Positions 26,091 through 39,536 of a DNA stretch of 64,000 nt are shown here, one piece after another (the stretch's first letter is position 1; the number at the start of each line of letters is the position of its first letter). The notes beneath the pieces are model-generated. The model saw nothing but the letters and a program-made list of their open reading frames with translations, searched no databases and was not told the origin of the DNA. Position numbers and translations under genes: made by a program. This stretch comes from Subdoligranulum variabile (lineage in GTDB: Bacteria > Bacillota > Clostridia > Oscillospirales > Ruminococcaceae). The stretch covers positions 1,550,001 to 1,614,000 of the forward strand of contig NZ_CP102293.1 of the NCBI RefSeq assembly GCF_025152575.1, read 5' to 3'.

Positions 26091-27566
26091 ATGGAAAAGA
26101 AAACCCCCTTCTCGCTATCAGCGCTGCCTTTCTTATATTTATACGCCCCAGTTGTTCTGTTTTTACTGACATGGATTCATTTGTACTGGTCCATCCCGGT
26201 GGTGATTCTTTTGTTGGTGACGGCTGTGAAGATGGTACGAACGGATTGTTCCATATCAATCCAAAACCCGTTCAAGATAAAAAATATTGGGTATATTGTA
26301 TTATTTTTGCTCTGCCTGGGTTGGTGCTGTGCTGCAGGAGTAGGTGGTTTTGTATCGCAATCCGGTGACTGGATAAAGCACAACCTTCTGTTTGAAAATT
26401 TGGTTGAGTTAAACTGGCCGGTCCGCTATGAAATTGGAGAATCCAAAGGTGTACTGGCATATTAAATTGGCAGCTACCTTGTGCCGGCCTTGGTAGGGAA
26501 ATTTACCAATTATGATGTCGGGCAGACCACGATGATGTTCTGGTTTGCATGTGGCATTTTTTTGGTGTGCCACATTCTGTGTAATGTACTGGAAGAAGAA
26601 AAAAAGCATTGGTATACGATATTTGTTGTTTTTGTGGTTTTGATGCTCTTTGGAACTTTCATTACACCGATGTCAGGAATTTACAAAGTGCTGGAACCGG
26701 AAGCGATGGGAGACGGCATACATTGGTTTACATCGGAACTGCGTATACAGTATACATCTAATTTGATGTTAATGCGTTGGGTTACGCCACAGTTTGTGCC
26801 AACGGCCCTTTGTGTTGCCTTGCTGGTTCAATATAGGAAAAAACCGGCTATTTGGGGGTTGATTCTGGCACCACTGGCAATCTACTCCACTTTTACATTC
26901 GTTGGAATGGCGTTTCTGATGCTGTTACTCTTTCTTTTTGATTTGCTTGCACAGGCAAAAAAAGAGAGACTGACGTTCTTTAAATCTTTATTTTCCCTTG
27001 AAAATATTGCGGCACTTTTTGTAGCATTGCTTCTTTTGGCTTATATTGCTTGCAATTATCTGCAAAGCAAACCGGAAAGTGCAAATCTCGGTTTCAAAAT
27101 AGTGGACTACAGGCAATATCCAGATCTGTTTATCCTGTTCCACTTGGCCTGGTTGATATGGGTATATATTCTGTGGCTGAGAGAACGGAAAAATAGGCTG
27201 CTGTACGCCAGTATGATCTCACTGTTTCTCATACCATTTATGGCAATGGGTAAGTGGGGGGACTTTTGCATGCGAGCAAGTGTTCCTGCGCTGGAAATCC
27301 TCTGTATTTTAGTAGCAAAAGAACTTTTGTGGAGTCTGCGAGAGAAAAAAATCTATTTGACGGTGGGGTTGGTTCTGTGCCTGCTATTTACTTCGGTAGG
27401 ACCATTGAAAGAAATTGACAAAAGTTTTGATCAGACGAATTGGGGTGAAAGAAATTATTTGATAAAATATGACGGAATCGAAGAATACTTTGATAGCGCC
27501 GATTTTATCCGATATCAGTATGTGGATTGGGAGCCCGATGGTTTTGCTCGGTATCTACTGCAGTGA
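26091..27566 (+). pseudogene. Polytopic membrane protein interrupted by an in-frame TAA
   Basis: One frame runs from ATG 26091 (AAGGAG upstream) to 27566, broken only by TAA at 26463-26465 ('KGVLAY*IGSYLVPALVGK'). Both halves are rich in membrane helices and together would give about 491 residues, the size of uncharacterised membrane proteins found with family 2 and 39 glycosyltransferases. I do not recognise a named family; it might be a polymerase-like or glycan membrane protein. A start inside the second half (GTG 26481) could make a shortened protein. The stop could also be a sequencing error. A+T-rich codon use differs from the flanking chromosome. Confidence 0.65.
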
Positions 27567-27645
27567 AGACGTCTGTATTGTGCTGGAGACAATGTCTGTA
27601 CTCGATAAAAGAGGACAAAAAACTACAAATAAGGAGAGATAATCA

Positions 27646-28350
27646 ATGGACAGTTTGTATATTGTTATGCCGGCTTATAACGAACAGGACACGATTGCAT
27701 CCGTAGCCGAAGAATGGTACCAAGTGGTAGATAAAATCGGCGGAGAGTCGAAGCTAGTTATTGCCGACAGCGGGAGCACTGATCAGACTCATTCGATTTT
27801 GCTTAAATACAAGGAAACACATCCTCGACTGGAGATTTTGAGCGATACCGGAAAATTTCATGGGCCCAAACTGATTGCGATGTATAACTATGCAATCCGG
27901 CAGAAAGCGGACTGGGTATTTCAAACGGACTCTGACGGTCAGACGACTGCGTCTGAGTTTCAACAGTTCTGGGATAAACGCAGTACCTGCGACGCGGTGC
28001 TGGGTGTGCGGAAAGTGCGCGGAGATGGTCAGGCACGGGCTTTTGTGGAAAAAGTCGTCTGTTTCCTGCTCAAACTCTATTTTGGCGTCAACGTGCCTGA
28101 TGCCAACGCCCCCTATCGCTTGATGAGGGTAGATGTCCTTGCCAAGTATATGCCGCGTTTCTCGCCGGAATACAATTTGCCGAATATTATGCTGACAACT
28201 TTTTTTGCCTATTATCAACAAAAAATTGAATTCTTGACAATTACATTTAAGCCTCGGCAGGGAGGAACCAATTCCATTGATCTTATGAAAATCTGCAAGA
28301 TTGGTTGGCATGCGCTGGGGGATTTTCACAAGTTTAAGCGCAGCATGTAA
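27646..28350 (+). CDS. Family 2 glycosyltransferase (DPM1-like)
   Basis: A 234-residue GT-A glycosyltransferase with 'YIVMPAYNEQDTIASV', 'VIADSGSTDQT' and the metal-binding 'FQTDSDGQ' motif, then 'RKVRGDGQARAF' and 'DANAPYRLMR'. The size without membrane helices resembles dolichol/undecaprenyl-phosphate mannosyl- or glucosyltransferases that make lipid-linked sugar donors. The following GT39-like membrane protein could use such a donor, a common pairing. AAGGAGAG precedes the ATG. Confidence 0.85.
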   Translation: MDSLYIVMPAYNEQDTIASVAEEWYQVVDKIGGESKLVIADSGSTDQTHSILLKYKETHPRLEILSDTGKFHGPKLIAMYNYAIRQKADWVFQTDSDGQTTASEFQQFWDKRSTCDAVLGVRKVRGDGQARAFVEKVVCFLLKLYFGVNVPDANAPYRLMRVDVLAKYMPRFSPEYNLPNIMLTTFFAYYQQKIEFLTITFKPRQGGTNSIDLMKICKIGWHALGDFHKFKRSM

Positions 28351-28406
28351 TCATTCAGAGCGGATTGGCTGAAGGATGAATCTGTCAAAGTTGAGAGGAA
28401 AAAGCC

Positions 28407-30005
28407 TTGAAAGAGTGGAAAAACGTTTTTGCCAAAAAGGAAAAGGTCCTTTTAGGGGGAATTCTGGCATGTTTGGCTTTGCTTTTCCTTGCCAACGCCA
28501 CACGGTCGCCTCTTTGGTATGACGAGGGTATTGAATATTTTTATTCCAAGGTAATGGTGGGAGCAGTGCCGGCAGGCGGCGGCACCACCACGATGTATCA
28601 ACGTATATGTTCTACTTATCAGCCACCCTTGTACAATATTTTGATGTATGTGTGGCTCCTCCTTTTTGATTTTGGAGATTTTTCATTTCGCTTGTCCGGC
28701 ATTGTAATCATGCTGTTAGGCTGTTTGGGCCTCTATAAATGCCTCAAAGAGCTGACAGAGCCGGTTTGGGCTATGCTGGGGCTTGTGCTTTATGCGCTGA
28801 CCGATAAGGTTATGTACTATACACTGGAATGCGGCGAGTATGTCCTTATGCTGTGCTGCATAAACTGGATGCTGTACTTTTTTGTAAAAGAGCTTCGGGC
28901 CTCATCCACCAAAATGTTGGTTGGCTTTTTTGTCTTTGCGGTTTTGTCTGTATACAGCCAGTATGGCGCGGTGTTTGTTGTACTGCCTCTCTACTTGGCA
29001 CTGCTGCTGCATAACCGAAAAACCAGCCTTAAAAAGATGCTGCTGGCAACGCTTATTGTGGCCGTGGTGGCGGCAATCCCTTTGATGGTGCTGTTTATTG
29101 CACCACAGATGAAAAATCAAGGGTCTGCAACAGTTTCGCATATGCCGGTTTTTGAAAGCAATCTGCTGGTGGACTATGTGAAGGGGTTTTTCTATAAGGT
29201 CATCCATTTCTGGTATTTTTCCAGCGCAGATGCACCAGTTTTGAGTAAAGTCCCGGTATATTTGATCTGCCTTGCTATTGTGCTTGCTTTCTTTGGCTAT
29301 GTACTGGGCAGGAAAAATGGAATGGGAAAGTATCTGGCAACGGTTTCTGTCCTTTCGTACACGGTATATTTTGCTGCGGTATTGTTTTCGTTTTATGGAT
29401 ATAATTACTGGGACGACTTTAGGGGTACTGCGAATCTTGGAAAACGGTACAGTGTTTTTCTCATCCCTCTGATAACGGTTTTTATTGTGTATGGATTGTA
29501 CACGCTGCAGCAGGCGTTGACGAAAAAGGCGGTACTTCAAAAGGCTGCGACAGGGATTCTGTGCGGGGGATTGTTGGTGTTTTCCTGCCTGGGTGTTGTT
29601 AATTTGGAAATCGGATGGACGAAGGATGATGTCCGTTCTATTTCCCAACTTTGGTATGAAAACAAGGGTTATGAAACAACGACCCTCGTTCATGATTGGT
29701 CCAATGCCAATTTCCAGTTCTACCTGATGCACGATGACAAATATGATCCGGCTTATCAAGAGAAGATTCTGGCCCTGGATTCCTGGGTTAGAGAAGCCCC
29801 GGCGGAAGAGATGGAAGAACGCTTTCAGCAGATGGGAGTGTTTGATCTGCCGTCACTTTACTTTGTGGGACCGTATGACAGATACCAAAGCAGTTATACG
29901 ACTTTCTGCCAGGTAATGGAGGAACAGGGCTATACCGTTACGCAGCTTTACTGTGGGAAATCAGCGTTACTGTATGTAGAAAAAGAAAGCCAAACAATCT
30001 CCTGA
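28407..30005 (+). CDS. GT39/ArnT-like membrane glycosyltransferase
   Basis: A ~532-residue polytopic protein with GT-C fold traits. The first loop carries 'SPLWYDEGIEYFY' (the Asp-Glu site of GT39/GT83 enzymes) and 'TYQPPLYNIL', followed by about ten hydrophobic segments and a C-terminal soluble part from ~420. Such enzymes transfer sugars from polyprenyl phosphates to proteins or glycans outside the membrane. The start is a TTG at 28407 with GAGAGGAAAA upstream. It closes the island operon, before the terminator at 30031-30059. Confidence 0.8.
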   Translation: MKEWKNVFAKKEKVLLGGILACLALLFLANATRSPLWYDEGIEYFYSKVMVGAVPAGGGTTTMYQRICSTYQPPLYNILMYVWLLLFDFGDFSFRLSGIVIMLLGCLGLYKCLKELTEPVWAMLGLVLYALTDKVMYYTLECGEYVLMLCCINWMLYFFVKELRASSTKMLVGFFVFAVLSVYSQYGAVFVVLPLYLALLLHNRKTSLKKMLLATLIVAVVAAIPLMVLFIAPQMKNQGSATVSHMPVFESNLLVDYVKGFFYKVIHFWYFSSADAPVLSKVPVYLICLAIVLAFFGYVLGRKNGMGKYLATVSVLSYTVYFAAVLFSFYGYNYWDDFRGTANLGKRYSVFLIPLITVFIVYGLYTLQQALTKKAVLQKAATGILCGGLLVFSCLGVVNLEIGWTKDDVRSISQLWYENKGYETTTLVHDWSNANFQFYLMHDDKYDPAYQEKILALDSWVREAPAEEMEERFQQMGVFDLPSLYFVGPYDRYQSSYTTFCQVMEEQGYTVTQLYCGKSALLYVEKESQTIS

Positions 30006-30030
30006 TGTACGGAGGTTGAAACGAAAAAAA

Positions 30031-30059
30031 GCAGGAGCCTGCCGGGCTCCTGCTTTTTT
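30031..30059 (+). terminator. Terminator of the glycosyltransferase island
   Basis: Stem GCAGGAGCC/GGCTCCTGC with a short loop, flanked by an A-run and a T6 run, 26 bases after the GT39-like stop. Confidence 0.85.
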
Positions 30060-30129
30060 GTTGAGTAAACAGAGAAAAGGGCAGCAATCAAGGCTGCAAA
30101 AGGGACATGGAGACAAAGACGGTTGGAAA

Positions 30130-30348
30130 TTATAAGTAGTTAATTTCCCTCAGAGCGTCCAGCAGTGTCGACAGCCGCTTCACCTCGGGGGCCTTGGCGT
30201 AGAGCAGGTAGCGGGCATAGCGCAGGTAGAGGTCCTGGATCCGCAGTGCCTTGTACTGTGGCTTGTGGTAACAGGTGAAGACCTACAGCCCCTGCTTTTC
30301 GGGGCCGCAGCAAAGGGGAGCCTGCCGGATCTCCAGGAGGAGTCCCTC
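30130..30348 (-). pseudogene. Decayed gene fragment downstream of coaX
   Basis: After the coaX TAA the same frame continues as 'EGLLLEIRQAPLCCGPEKQGL', a TAG at 30283-30285, then about 50 protein-like residues starting 'VFTCYHKPQYKALRIQDL' and ending '...ALREINYL' at a TAA. Composition and rhythm look like a genuine C-terminus, but no start or complete domain is present. I do not recognise the family. It is probably the remnant of a gene cut at the island boundary. Confidence 0.45.
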
Positions 30349-31128
30349 TTACCGCCGCGCGTTGCGCTGCCAGATGGTGTACAGCCCGTCCAGCACCAGG
30401 GTGTCCCGGTAGTCGATGTCCGTGCGGCAGGCGCTGCGCACACTGCGGGGCAGCGTCCCCGTGGCCACCAGCGGCGCCCCGGGGGCGTGCAGCGCGGTGC
30501 GGAAGTTCTCCACCATGCCGTCCACCATGGCCGCCGTGCCGTGCACCATGCCGCTGTGCAGGCAGTCCGCCGTGTTGGCCCCCACCATCCGCTTGGGTTT
30601 TGCGTCCAGCTCTACCTGGGGCAGCTGGGCGGTGTTCTTCACCAGCGCCGCCAGCGACATCTGGGGCCCCGGCAAAATCGCCCCGCCGATCAGCGCCCCC
30701 TCGGCGTCCACCGCCAGCATCGAGATGGCGGTGTCAAAGTTCGCCACCACCAGGGGCGGGGTGTGCCGCTGCAACGCCCCCACCACGGCGCAGAGCAGCT
30801 CGCCCCCCAGCTGGGCGGGGTTGTCCATCCGGATGCGCACCCCGCTCTTCAGCCCGGGACCTACCTCCATCACGGGGGCCTCGCACATCTTGTGCAGGGC
30901 TTCCCGCATCCGGGGGGTCAGCGCCGGCACCACGCTGGAAAAGATCACGTCGGTGACTTCCCGGGGCTCGGCACCGTACAGCGCCAGCATGTTTACCATT
31001 TTATATAACAGTTCGTCGCTGCTCAGGGCCGTGTCGGCGAACAGCCGGGAGGAAAACACCAGCTTGCCGTCCCTTGTATAGGAACCGAAGGTGATGTTGG
31101 AGTTTCCGATATTCAAAGCCAGGATCAT
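30349..31128 (-). CDS. coaX: Type III pantothenate kinase homologue with altered catalytic residues
   Basis: A 259-residue protein of CoaX length and order: 'MILALNIGNSNITFGSY', 'VIFSSVVPALT', 'LIGGAILPGPQMSLAALVKNTAQLPQVEL', 'GANTADCLHSGMVHGTAAMVDGM', 'VATGTLPRS'. However the three acidic positions known from Thermotoga PanK-III appear changed: DVGNT is NIGNS, GADR is GGEL, and DxGTATT is NFDTAIS. The fold is clear, but kinase activity is doubtful; it may be a paralogue with another ligand. It is a single minus-strand gene upstream of the rRNA operon. Confidence 0.8.
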   Translation of the reverse strand: MILALNIGNSNITFGSYTRDGKLVFSSRLFADTALSSDELLYKMVNMLALYGAEPREVTDVIFSSVVPALTPRMREALHKMCEAPVMEVGPGLKSGVRIRMDNPAQLGGELLCAVVGALQRHTPPLVVANFDTAISMLAVDAEGALIGGAILPGPQMSLAALVKNTAQLPQVELDAKPKRMVGANTADCLHSGMVHGTAAMVDGMVENFRTALHAPGAPLVATGTLPRSVRSACRTDIDYRDTLVLDGLYTIWQRNARR

Positions 31129-31273
31129 GGCGGTGCCTCTTTTCTCTAGGATGCTTTAATACTATTATAATAGGAAGCAAATTGCAAGAGGGAGGGCAAA
31201 ACCCCAAAAAGGACGCTGTACCGAATAACCAAAAAACGACCTCGAAATTTGTCAAAAAAACTGAAAAAAGGTG

Positions 31274-31302
31274 TTGACAAAGTGGGTTCTGGGTGGTATT
31301 AT
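31274..31302 (+). promoter_or_regulatory. rRNA promoter P1
   Basis: TTGACA (31274-31279), 17-base spacer, TATTAT (31297-31302). The initially transcribed sequence AGGCTGTC resembles that after P2. Confidence 0.8.
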
Positions 31303-31426
31303 AGTCAGGCTGTCCGGCGCGAGAGCGAACGCGACAGCCGCTGAAAAACCGCATAACAACAGCCTTTGAGGGCTTTTCGGAAGCTTCGGTTCCTGAAAAA
31401 ACTTCAAAAAAATCTCAAAAAAGTTC

Positions 31427-31455
31427 TTGACAAACGGAACTTCGCGAGATATAAT
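31427..31455 (+). promoter_or_regulatory. rRNA promoter P2
   Basis: A consensus promoter: TTGACA (31427-31432), 17-base spacer, TATAAT (31450-31455). It is followed by GGCTGTCACGCGAGATGCGA, a relative of the P1 start region. The leader to the 16S gene (31460-31651) contains a hairpin CGTGGGTTT/AAACCCACG and no gene. Confidence 0.85.
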
Positions 31456-31651
31456 AAATAGGCTGTCACGCGAGATGCGAACAGCGAGCAGGACCTTGAA
31501 AATTGAACAAAACTGAAACTTGTGGAACCTTATCGTGGGTTTCCAAACCCACGTAAATCAATTCCAAATTACAAGTAATTCAAACAGGACGCAAGCGATT
31601 GTGTCTGAGTGATTTACAAGATTAAACACTTATAAAGTGATTTAATACCAT

Positions 31652-33183
<1,532 letters not shown>

Positions 33184-33324
33184 GGGAGTCAGACATTCAG
33201 TCAAAGCTGGTCTTTGAGTGAATGGACAGGGAAACAAGTTTCAGTATTGTTCAATTTTGAGGGCCGCTGCAAAGCGAACCTCAAAGCATAAGGGACAGCG
33301 AAACCCGAAACGCTGTAAAGGCGC

Positions 33325-33400
33325 GGGGGTATAGCTCAGTTGGGAGAGCACCTGCTTTGCAAGCAGGGGGTCAAGGGTTCGAATCCCTTTATCTCCACCA
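33325..33400 (+). tRNA. tRNA-Ala (anticodon TGC)
   Basis: 76 bases with encoded CCA. The acceptor GGGGGTA pairs with TATCTCC including G-U pairs; the anticodon loop is TTTGCAA. It lies in the 16S-23S spacer. Confidence 0.96.
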
Positions 33401-33403
33401 TTT

Positions 33404-33480
33404 GGGCTGATAGCTCAGCTGGTTAGAGCACTCGGCTGATAACCGAGAGGTCGATGGTTCGAGTCCATTTCAGCCCACCA
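33404..33480 (+). tRNA. tRNA-Ile (anticodon GAT)
   Basis: 77 bases with encoded CCA; acceptor GGGCTGA/TTCAGCCC region and anticodon loop CTGATAA. It is 3 bases after tRNA-Ala; the order Ala-Ile is the reverse of the common Ile-Ala spacer. Confidence 0.96.
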
Positions 33481-33679
33481 CTGGTTATCCAGTGTGCTGG
33501 GTAACCCAAATCCTTATGCAAGGAAGTACCTTGAAAACTGAATATAGAACTGCGAAATGAGATTTTAAGCTAGTAAAATTCCTGATTTTTTAATAAAATC
33601 TATAATTTCACCAAGCGGTAAAATCTCGTTGGCAAATGGAGAATCTGAAAAGAGATATGTTTATCGAGAGATAAACAAC

Positions 33680-36510
<2,831 letters not shown>

Positions 36511-36608
36511 CATCTTGATCAGATACTCTGTTTGCAAAGCGGTTCGATATTCAGTTTTGAGGGTACATCCTCAACAAAAGAGAAGCAGATGACAAGGTCA
36601 TATGCATG

Positions 36609-36724
<116 letters not shown>

Positions 36725-36783
36725 TTCTCTACAAAGCAGCCTCCGGGCCGAGCCTTGGGCCCGGTCCGGAGTTTGCTTTATAT

Positions 36784-36859
36784 GCACCATTAGCTCAGCT
36801 GGTAGAGCAACTGACTCTTAATCAGTGGGTCCTGGGTTCGAGTCCCCGATGGTGCACCA
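36784..36859 (+). tRNA. tRNA-Lys (anticodon CTT)
   Basis: 76 bases with encoded CCA; acceptor GCACCAT/ATGGTGC, anticodon loop CTCTTAA. It is the last gene of the rRNA operon. Confidence 0.96.
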
Positions 36860-36860
36860 G

Positions 36861-36896
36861 AAACAGCCGCAATCAATATTGCGGCTGTTTTGTTTG
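36861..36896 (+). terminator. rRNA operon terminator
   Basis: Stem AAACAGCCGCAAT/ATTGCGGCTGTTT followed by TGTTT, directly after tRNA-Lys. Confidence 0.85.
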
Positions 36897-37083
36897 CTTT
36901 AGCGGTAAGACAACCCTCGGCTATGGCGGGGCGTGTACATAAATTAAGAATATTATAACATAAATGCGGCGCCTCAGCGGGATGTCATTAGTATAATGTA
37001 CTTCTAGGGATTAGCAGGAGGAGACGTGACCTCTAAAAGATGTGGAATTCTGATGAACAGTTAGATGATTTACCGTATGTGAT

Positions 37084-37224
37084 GTGGAACAAGGAAAGCA
37101 ACTGGTATTTCGTCCTGAAGCAGAGAAAGAGGTAGAGCAGTGGCAAGGGAAAGAGCCATTTATCTTGGATATTCGTCTTGCTGTAAAATTTCACGAGTTC
37201 ATTATTAATGAGCGCAACGTGTGA
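37084..37224 (+). pseudogene. Small reading frame or gene remnant before the galactan locus
   Basis: A GTG frame of 46 codons encodes 'VEQGKQLVFRPEAEKEVEQW...' ending 'FHEFIINERNV'. A second short frame (ATG 37041, 31 codons) overlaps it upstream, so together they look like the two sides of a frameshifted small gene. No ribosome-binding site precedes the GTG and the family is not recognised. The rest of 36897-37260 shows nothing else. Confidence 0.3.
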
Positions 37225-37268
37225 CGCATGAAATGCGCAAAATGTCCCGAAAAACTTGCGCTATCCCA

Positions 37269-37336
37269 TTGCGTATCTGCGCTGAACCTGCTATACTGAT
37301 GCTAAAATACATTTGTGAATATGCGCAACATTGCGC
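37269..37336 (+). promoter_or_regulatory. Promoter and LacI-type operator of the GH42 gene
   Basis: TTGCGT (37269-37274), 17-base spacer, TATACT (37292-37297), then an operator GCGCAACATTGCGC (37323-37336) between the start site and the ribosome-binding site. A weaker copy, GCGCAACGTGTGACGC, lies at 37212-37227. The same motif occurs before lacI and the binding-protein gene. Confidence 0.7.
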
Positions 37337-37356
37337 AATCTTGCGGAGGCAAAGGT

Positions 37357-39357
37357 ATGCAGAGAGAAAAGCTTCTTCATGGTGGAGATTATAATCCCGA
37401 ACAGTGGTTGGATCGGCCGGATATTCTGGCACAGGATGTTGTCATGATGAAACAGGCACATGTGAATGTGGTCACCCTGGGGGTGTTTTCCTGGTCGCTG
37501 CTGGAACCTCGGGAAGGGGAATACCATCTGGACTGGCTGGCGGATATCATCCACAATCTGTATTCCAACGGTATCTTCACCATTCTGGCCACCCCCAGTG
37601 CGGCGCGACCTGCCTGGATGGCACAAAAATACCCCGAAGTTCGCAGAGTGCGCAGCGACCGCACGCGGGAACTGTTCCGCCGTCGGCAGAATTACTGCTA
37701 TACCTCACCCCTCTACCGGGAAAAGGTGCGAGCCATCGACGAACAACTGGCCCGCCGTTTTGGTGAAGACCCGGCTGTGATTTTGTGGCACATCTCCAAT
37801 GAGATGGGCGGCGACTGTCACTGCCCGCTCTGCCAGGCGGAGTTCCGCCGTTGGCTGCAGCGCCGGTACGGCAGCCTGGGAGCGCTGAACAAGGCATGGA
37901 ACGCACGTTTCTGGAGCCATGACTACACCGACTGGGAACAGATCGAAAGCCCTGCGCCCCAGGGGGAGGATGCGGTGCAGGGGTTGCTGCTGGACTGGAA
38001 ACGGTTTGTCAGCAGCCGCCATATCGACTTTTTCAAATTTGAGCGGGATTGTGTGCGAGCCCTGGCCCCCAAGGCTCGGTTTACCGCCAACCTGATGTAC
38101 CGCTTCCACGATATCGACTACCATGACCTGGCCAGAGAGCTGGATGTAGTCAGCTGGGACAACTATCCCACCTGGCACAAGGCCACCGAGACGGTGGAAC
38201 AGACCGCGCTGGATACGGCCATGATGCATGACCTGTTCTACTCCTTGAAAGGCAAGCCTTTCCTGATGATGGAGTCCAGCCCCAGCTTTACCAACTGGCA
38301 GCCGGTGACCAAACAGAAGAAGCCCGGCATGGCGATGCTCAGTGCCCTGCAGGCAGTGGCCCATGGGTCGGACAGCGTCTGTTACTTCCAGTGGCGTGCC
38401 AGCCGTGGTGCAGAGGAAAAATTCCACGGTTCGGTGGTGGGGCATGATGGCCGTTCCGATACCCGGATCTTCCGCGAAACCAGCCAGGTAGGCGCCGCAC
38501 TGGAGGAACTGGCCTGTGCAGCGGGCCGCCAGCGGCCCCGTCAGGCGGCCCTGGTCCATGACTGGCCCAACCTCTGGGCCATGGAGGGGTCCAGCGGCCC
38601 CCGCAACTGTGGCATGGGTTATTGGAAGGAACTGGCCTGTCATTACAACGCTTTGGCTCGCGCCGGCATCACGGTGGACCTGATCGGCCAGGATGCCGAC
38701 CTGACCGGCTACGGCCTGGTGGTGGTGCCGATGCTCTATCTGCTGCGGGAGGATTTTGCCGCAAAGCTCTGTGACTTTGCCCGTGCCGGCGGTACGGTGG
38801 TGGTCAGCCAGTGGACCGGCGTGGTGGACGAAAGCGATCTCTGCCGCCTGGGGGACACTCCGTACGGTCTGACCGAACTGCTGGGGCTTCGCCGTGCCGA
38901 GATCGACGGCCTGTACGATGGGGAGACCCGTCGTTGCCAGCCTGTGGAAAACGCACCGCTGCCGCTGCCTGCCACCCAGGCCAGCGTACTGTGTGAAGTT
39001 GCGGTGCTGGATGAAGCATCGCCCGCCACACCGCTGCTGCTCTACGGGGAGGACTACTTTGCCGACGCGCCCGCCGCTGCCGTGCACCCCTACGGCCAGG
39101 GCCGGGCCTACTACCTGGCCAGCCGCTTCACGCCGGATTTTTACCAGGCATTCTATAACGCCCTGACCGAGGAAGCCGGGCTGGAAGCGGCGGCTCCGGT
39201 GCCGTTACCCGACGGTGTGCTGGCCACCCGGCGGGAGGGTCTGCTGTTTGTGCAGAACTGTAATCCTGCGCCGGTGCAAGCGCTGGGAGTGGAGCTGCCC
39301 GCTTACGGTACGGCGGTCTGGCAGACCAATGCCGGGGAACTCCGGCGAATGCTATGA
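37357..39357 (+). CDS. ganA: GH42 beta-galactosidase
   Basis: A 666-residue GH42 enzyme. The acid/base Glu149 is in 'LWHISNEMGG' and the nucleophile Glu306 in 'FLMMESSPS'. The family zinc cluster is present as Cys114, Cys154, Cys156 and Cys159 (CHCPLC). A C-terminal trimerisation and beta domain follow. No signal peptide is present, so it acts in the cytosol on imported galacto-oligosaccharides, as GanA does in Bacillus. The ATG at 37357 is preceded by GCGGAGGCAAAGG. It opens the galactan locus under a LacI-type operator. Confidence 0.93.
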   Translation: MQREKLLHGGDYNPEQWLDRPDILAQDVVMMKQAHVNVVTLGVFSWSLLEPREGEYHLDWLADIIHNLYSNGIFTILATPSAARPAWMAQKYPEVRRVRSDRTRELFRRRQNYCYTSPLYREKVRAIDEQLARRFGEDPAVILWHISNEMGGDCHCPLCQAEFRRWLQRRYGSLGALNKAWNARFWSHDYTDWEQIESPAPQGEDAVQGLLLDWKRFVSSRHIDFFKFERDCVRALAPKARFTANLMYRFHDIDYHDLARELDVVSWDNYPTWHKATETVEQTALDTAMMHDLFYSLKGKPFLMMESSPSFTNWQPVTKQKKPGMAMLSALQAVAHGSDSVCYFQWRASRGAEEKFHGSVVGHDGRSDTRIFRETSQVGAALEELACAAGRQRPRQAALVHDWPNLWAMEGSSGPRNCGMGYWKELACHYNALARAGITVDLIGQDADLTGYGLVVVPMLYLLREDFAAKLCDFARAGGTVVVSQWTGVVDESDLCRLGDTPYGLTELLGLRRAEIDGLYDGETRRCQPVENAPLPLPATQASVLCEVAVLDEASPATPLLLYGEDYFADAPAAAVHPYGQGRAYYLASRFTPDFYQAFYNALTEEAGLEAAAPVPLPDGVLATRREGLLFVQNCNPAPVQALGVELPAYGTAVWQTNAGELRRML

Positions 39358-39459
39358 TTTCCAATATCCTGCCGCGTCCCCGTGGGGGCGCGGTTTTTGT
39401 CAAAATGCTGATTTTTACTGTACAAAGCTGGCAGTTATGACGGATTTTGGGCTGGAAAC

Positions 39460-39512
39460 TTGACAGAGCGGGAAAAAAGCTGGTATCCTGAGATAAGCGC
39501 AACGAGTTGCGC
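39460..39512 (+). promoter_or_regulatory. Promoter and operator of the LacI regulator gene
   Basis: TTGACA (39460-39465), 18-base spacer, TATCCT (39484-39489), then a 16-bp perfect palindrome GCGCAACGAGTTGCGC (39497-39512). Its place right after the -10 box predicts autorepression. Confidence 0.75.
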
Positions 39513-39536
39513 CAAATTGACAGGGGAGGCATCACT

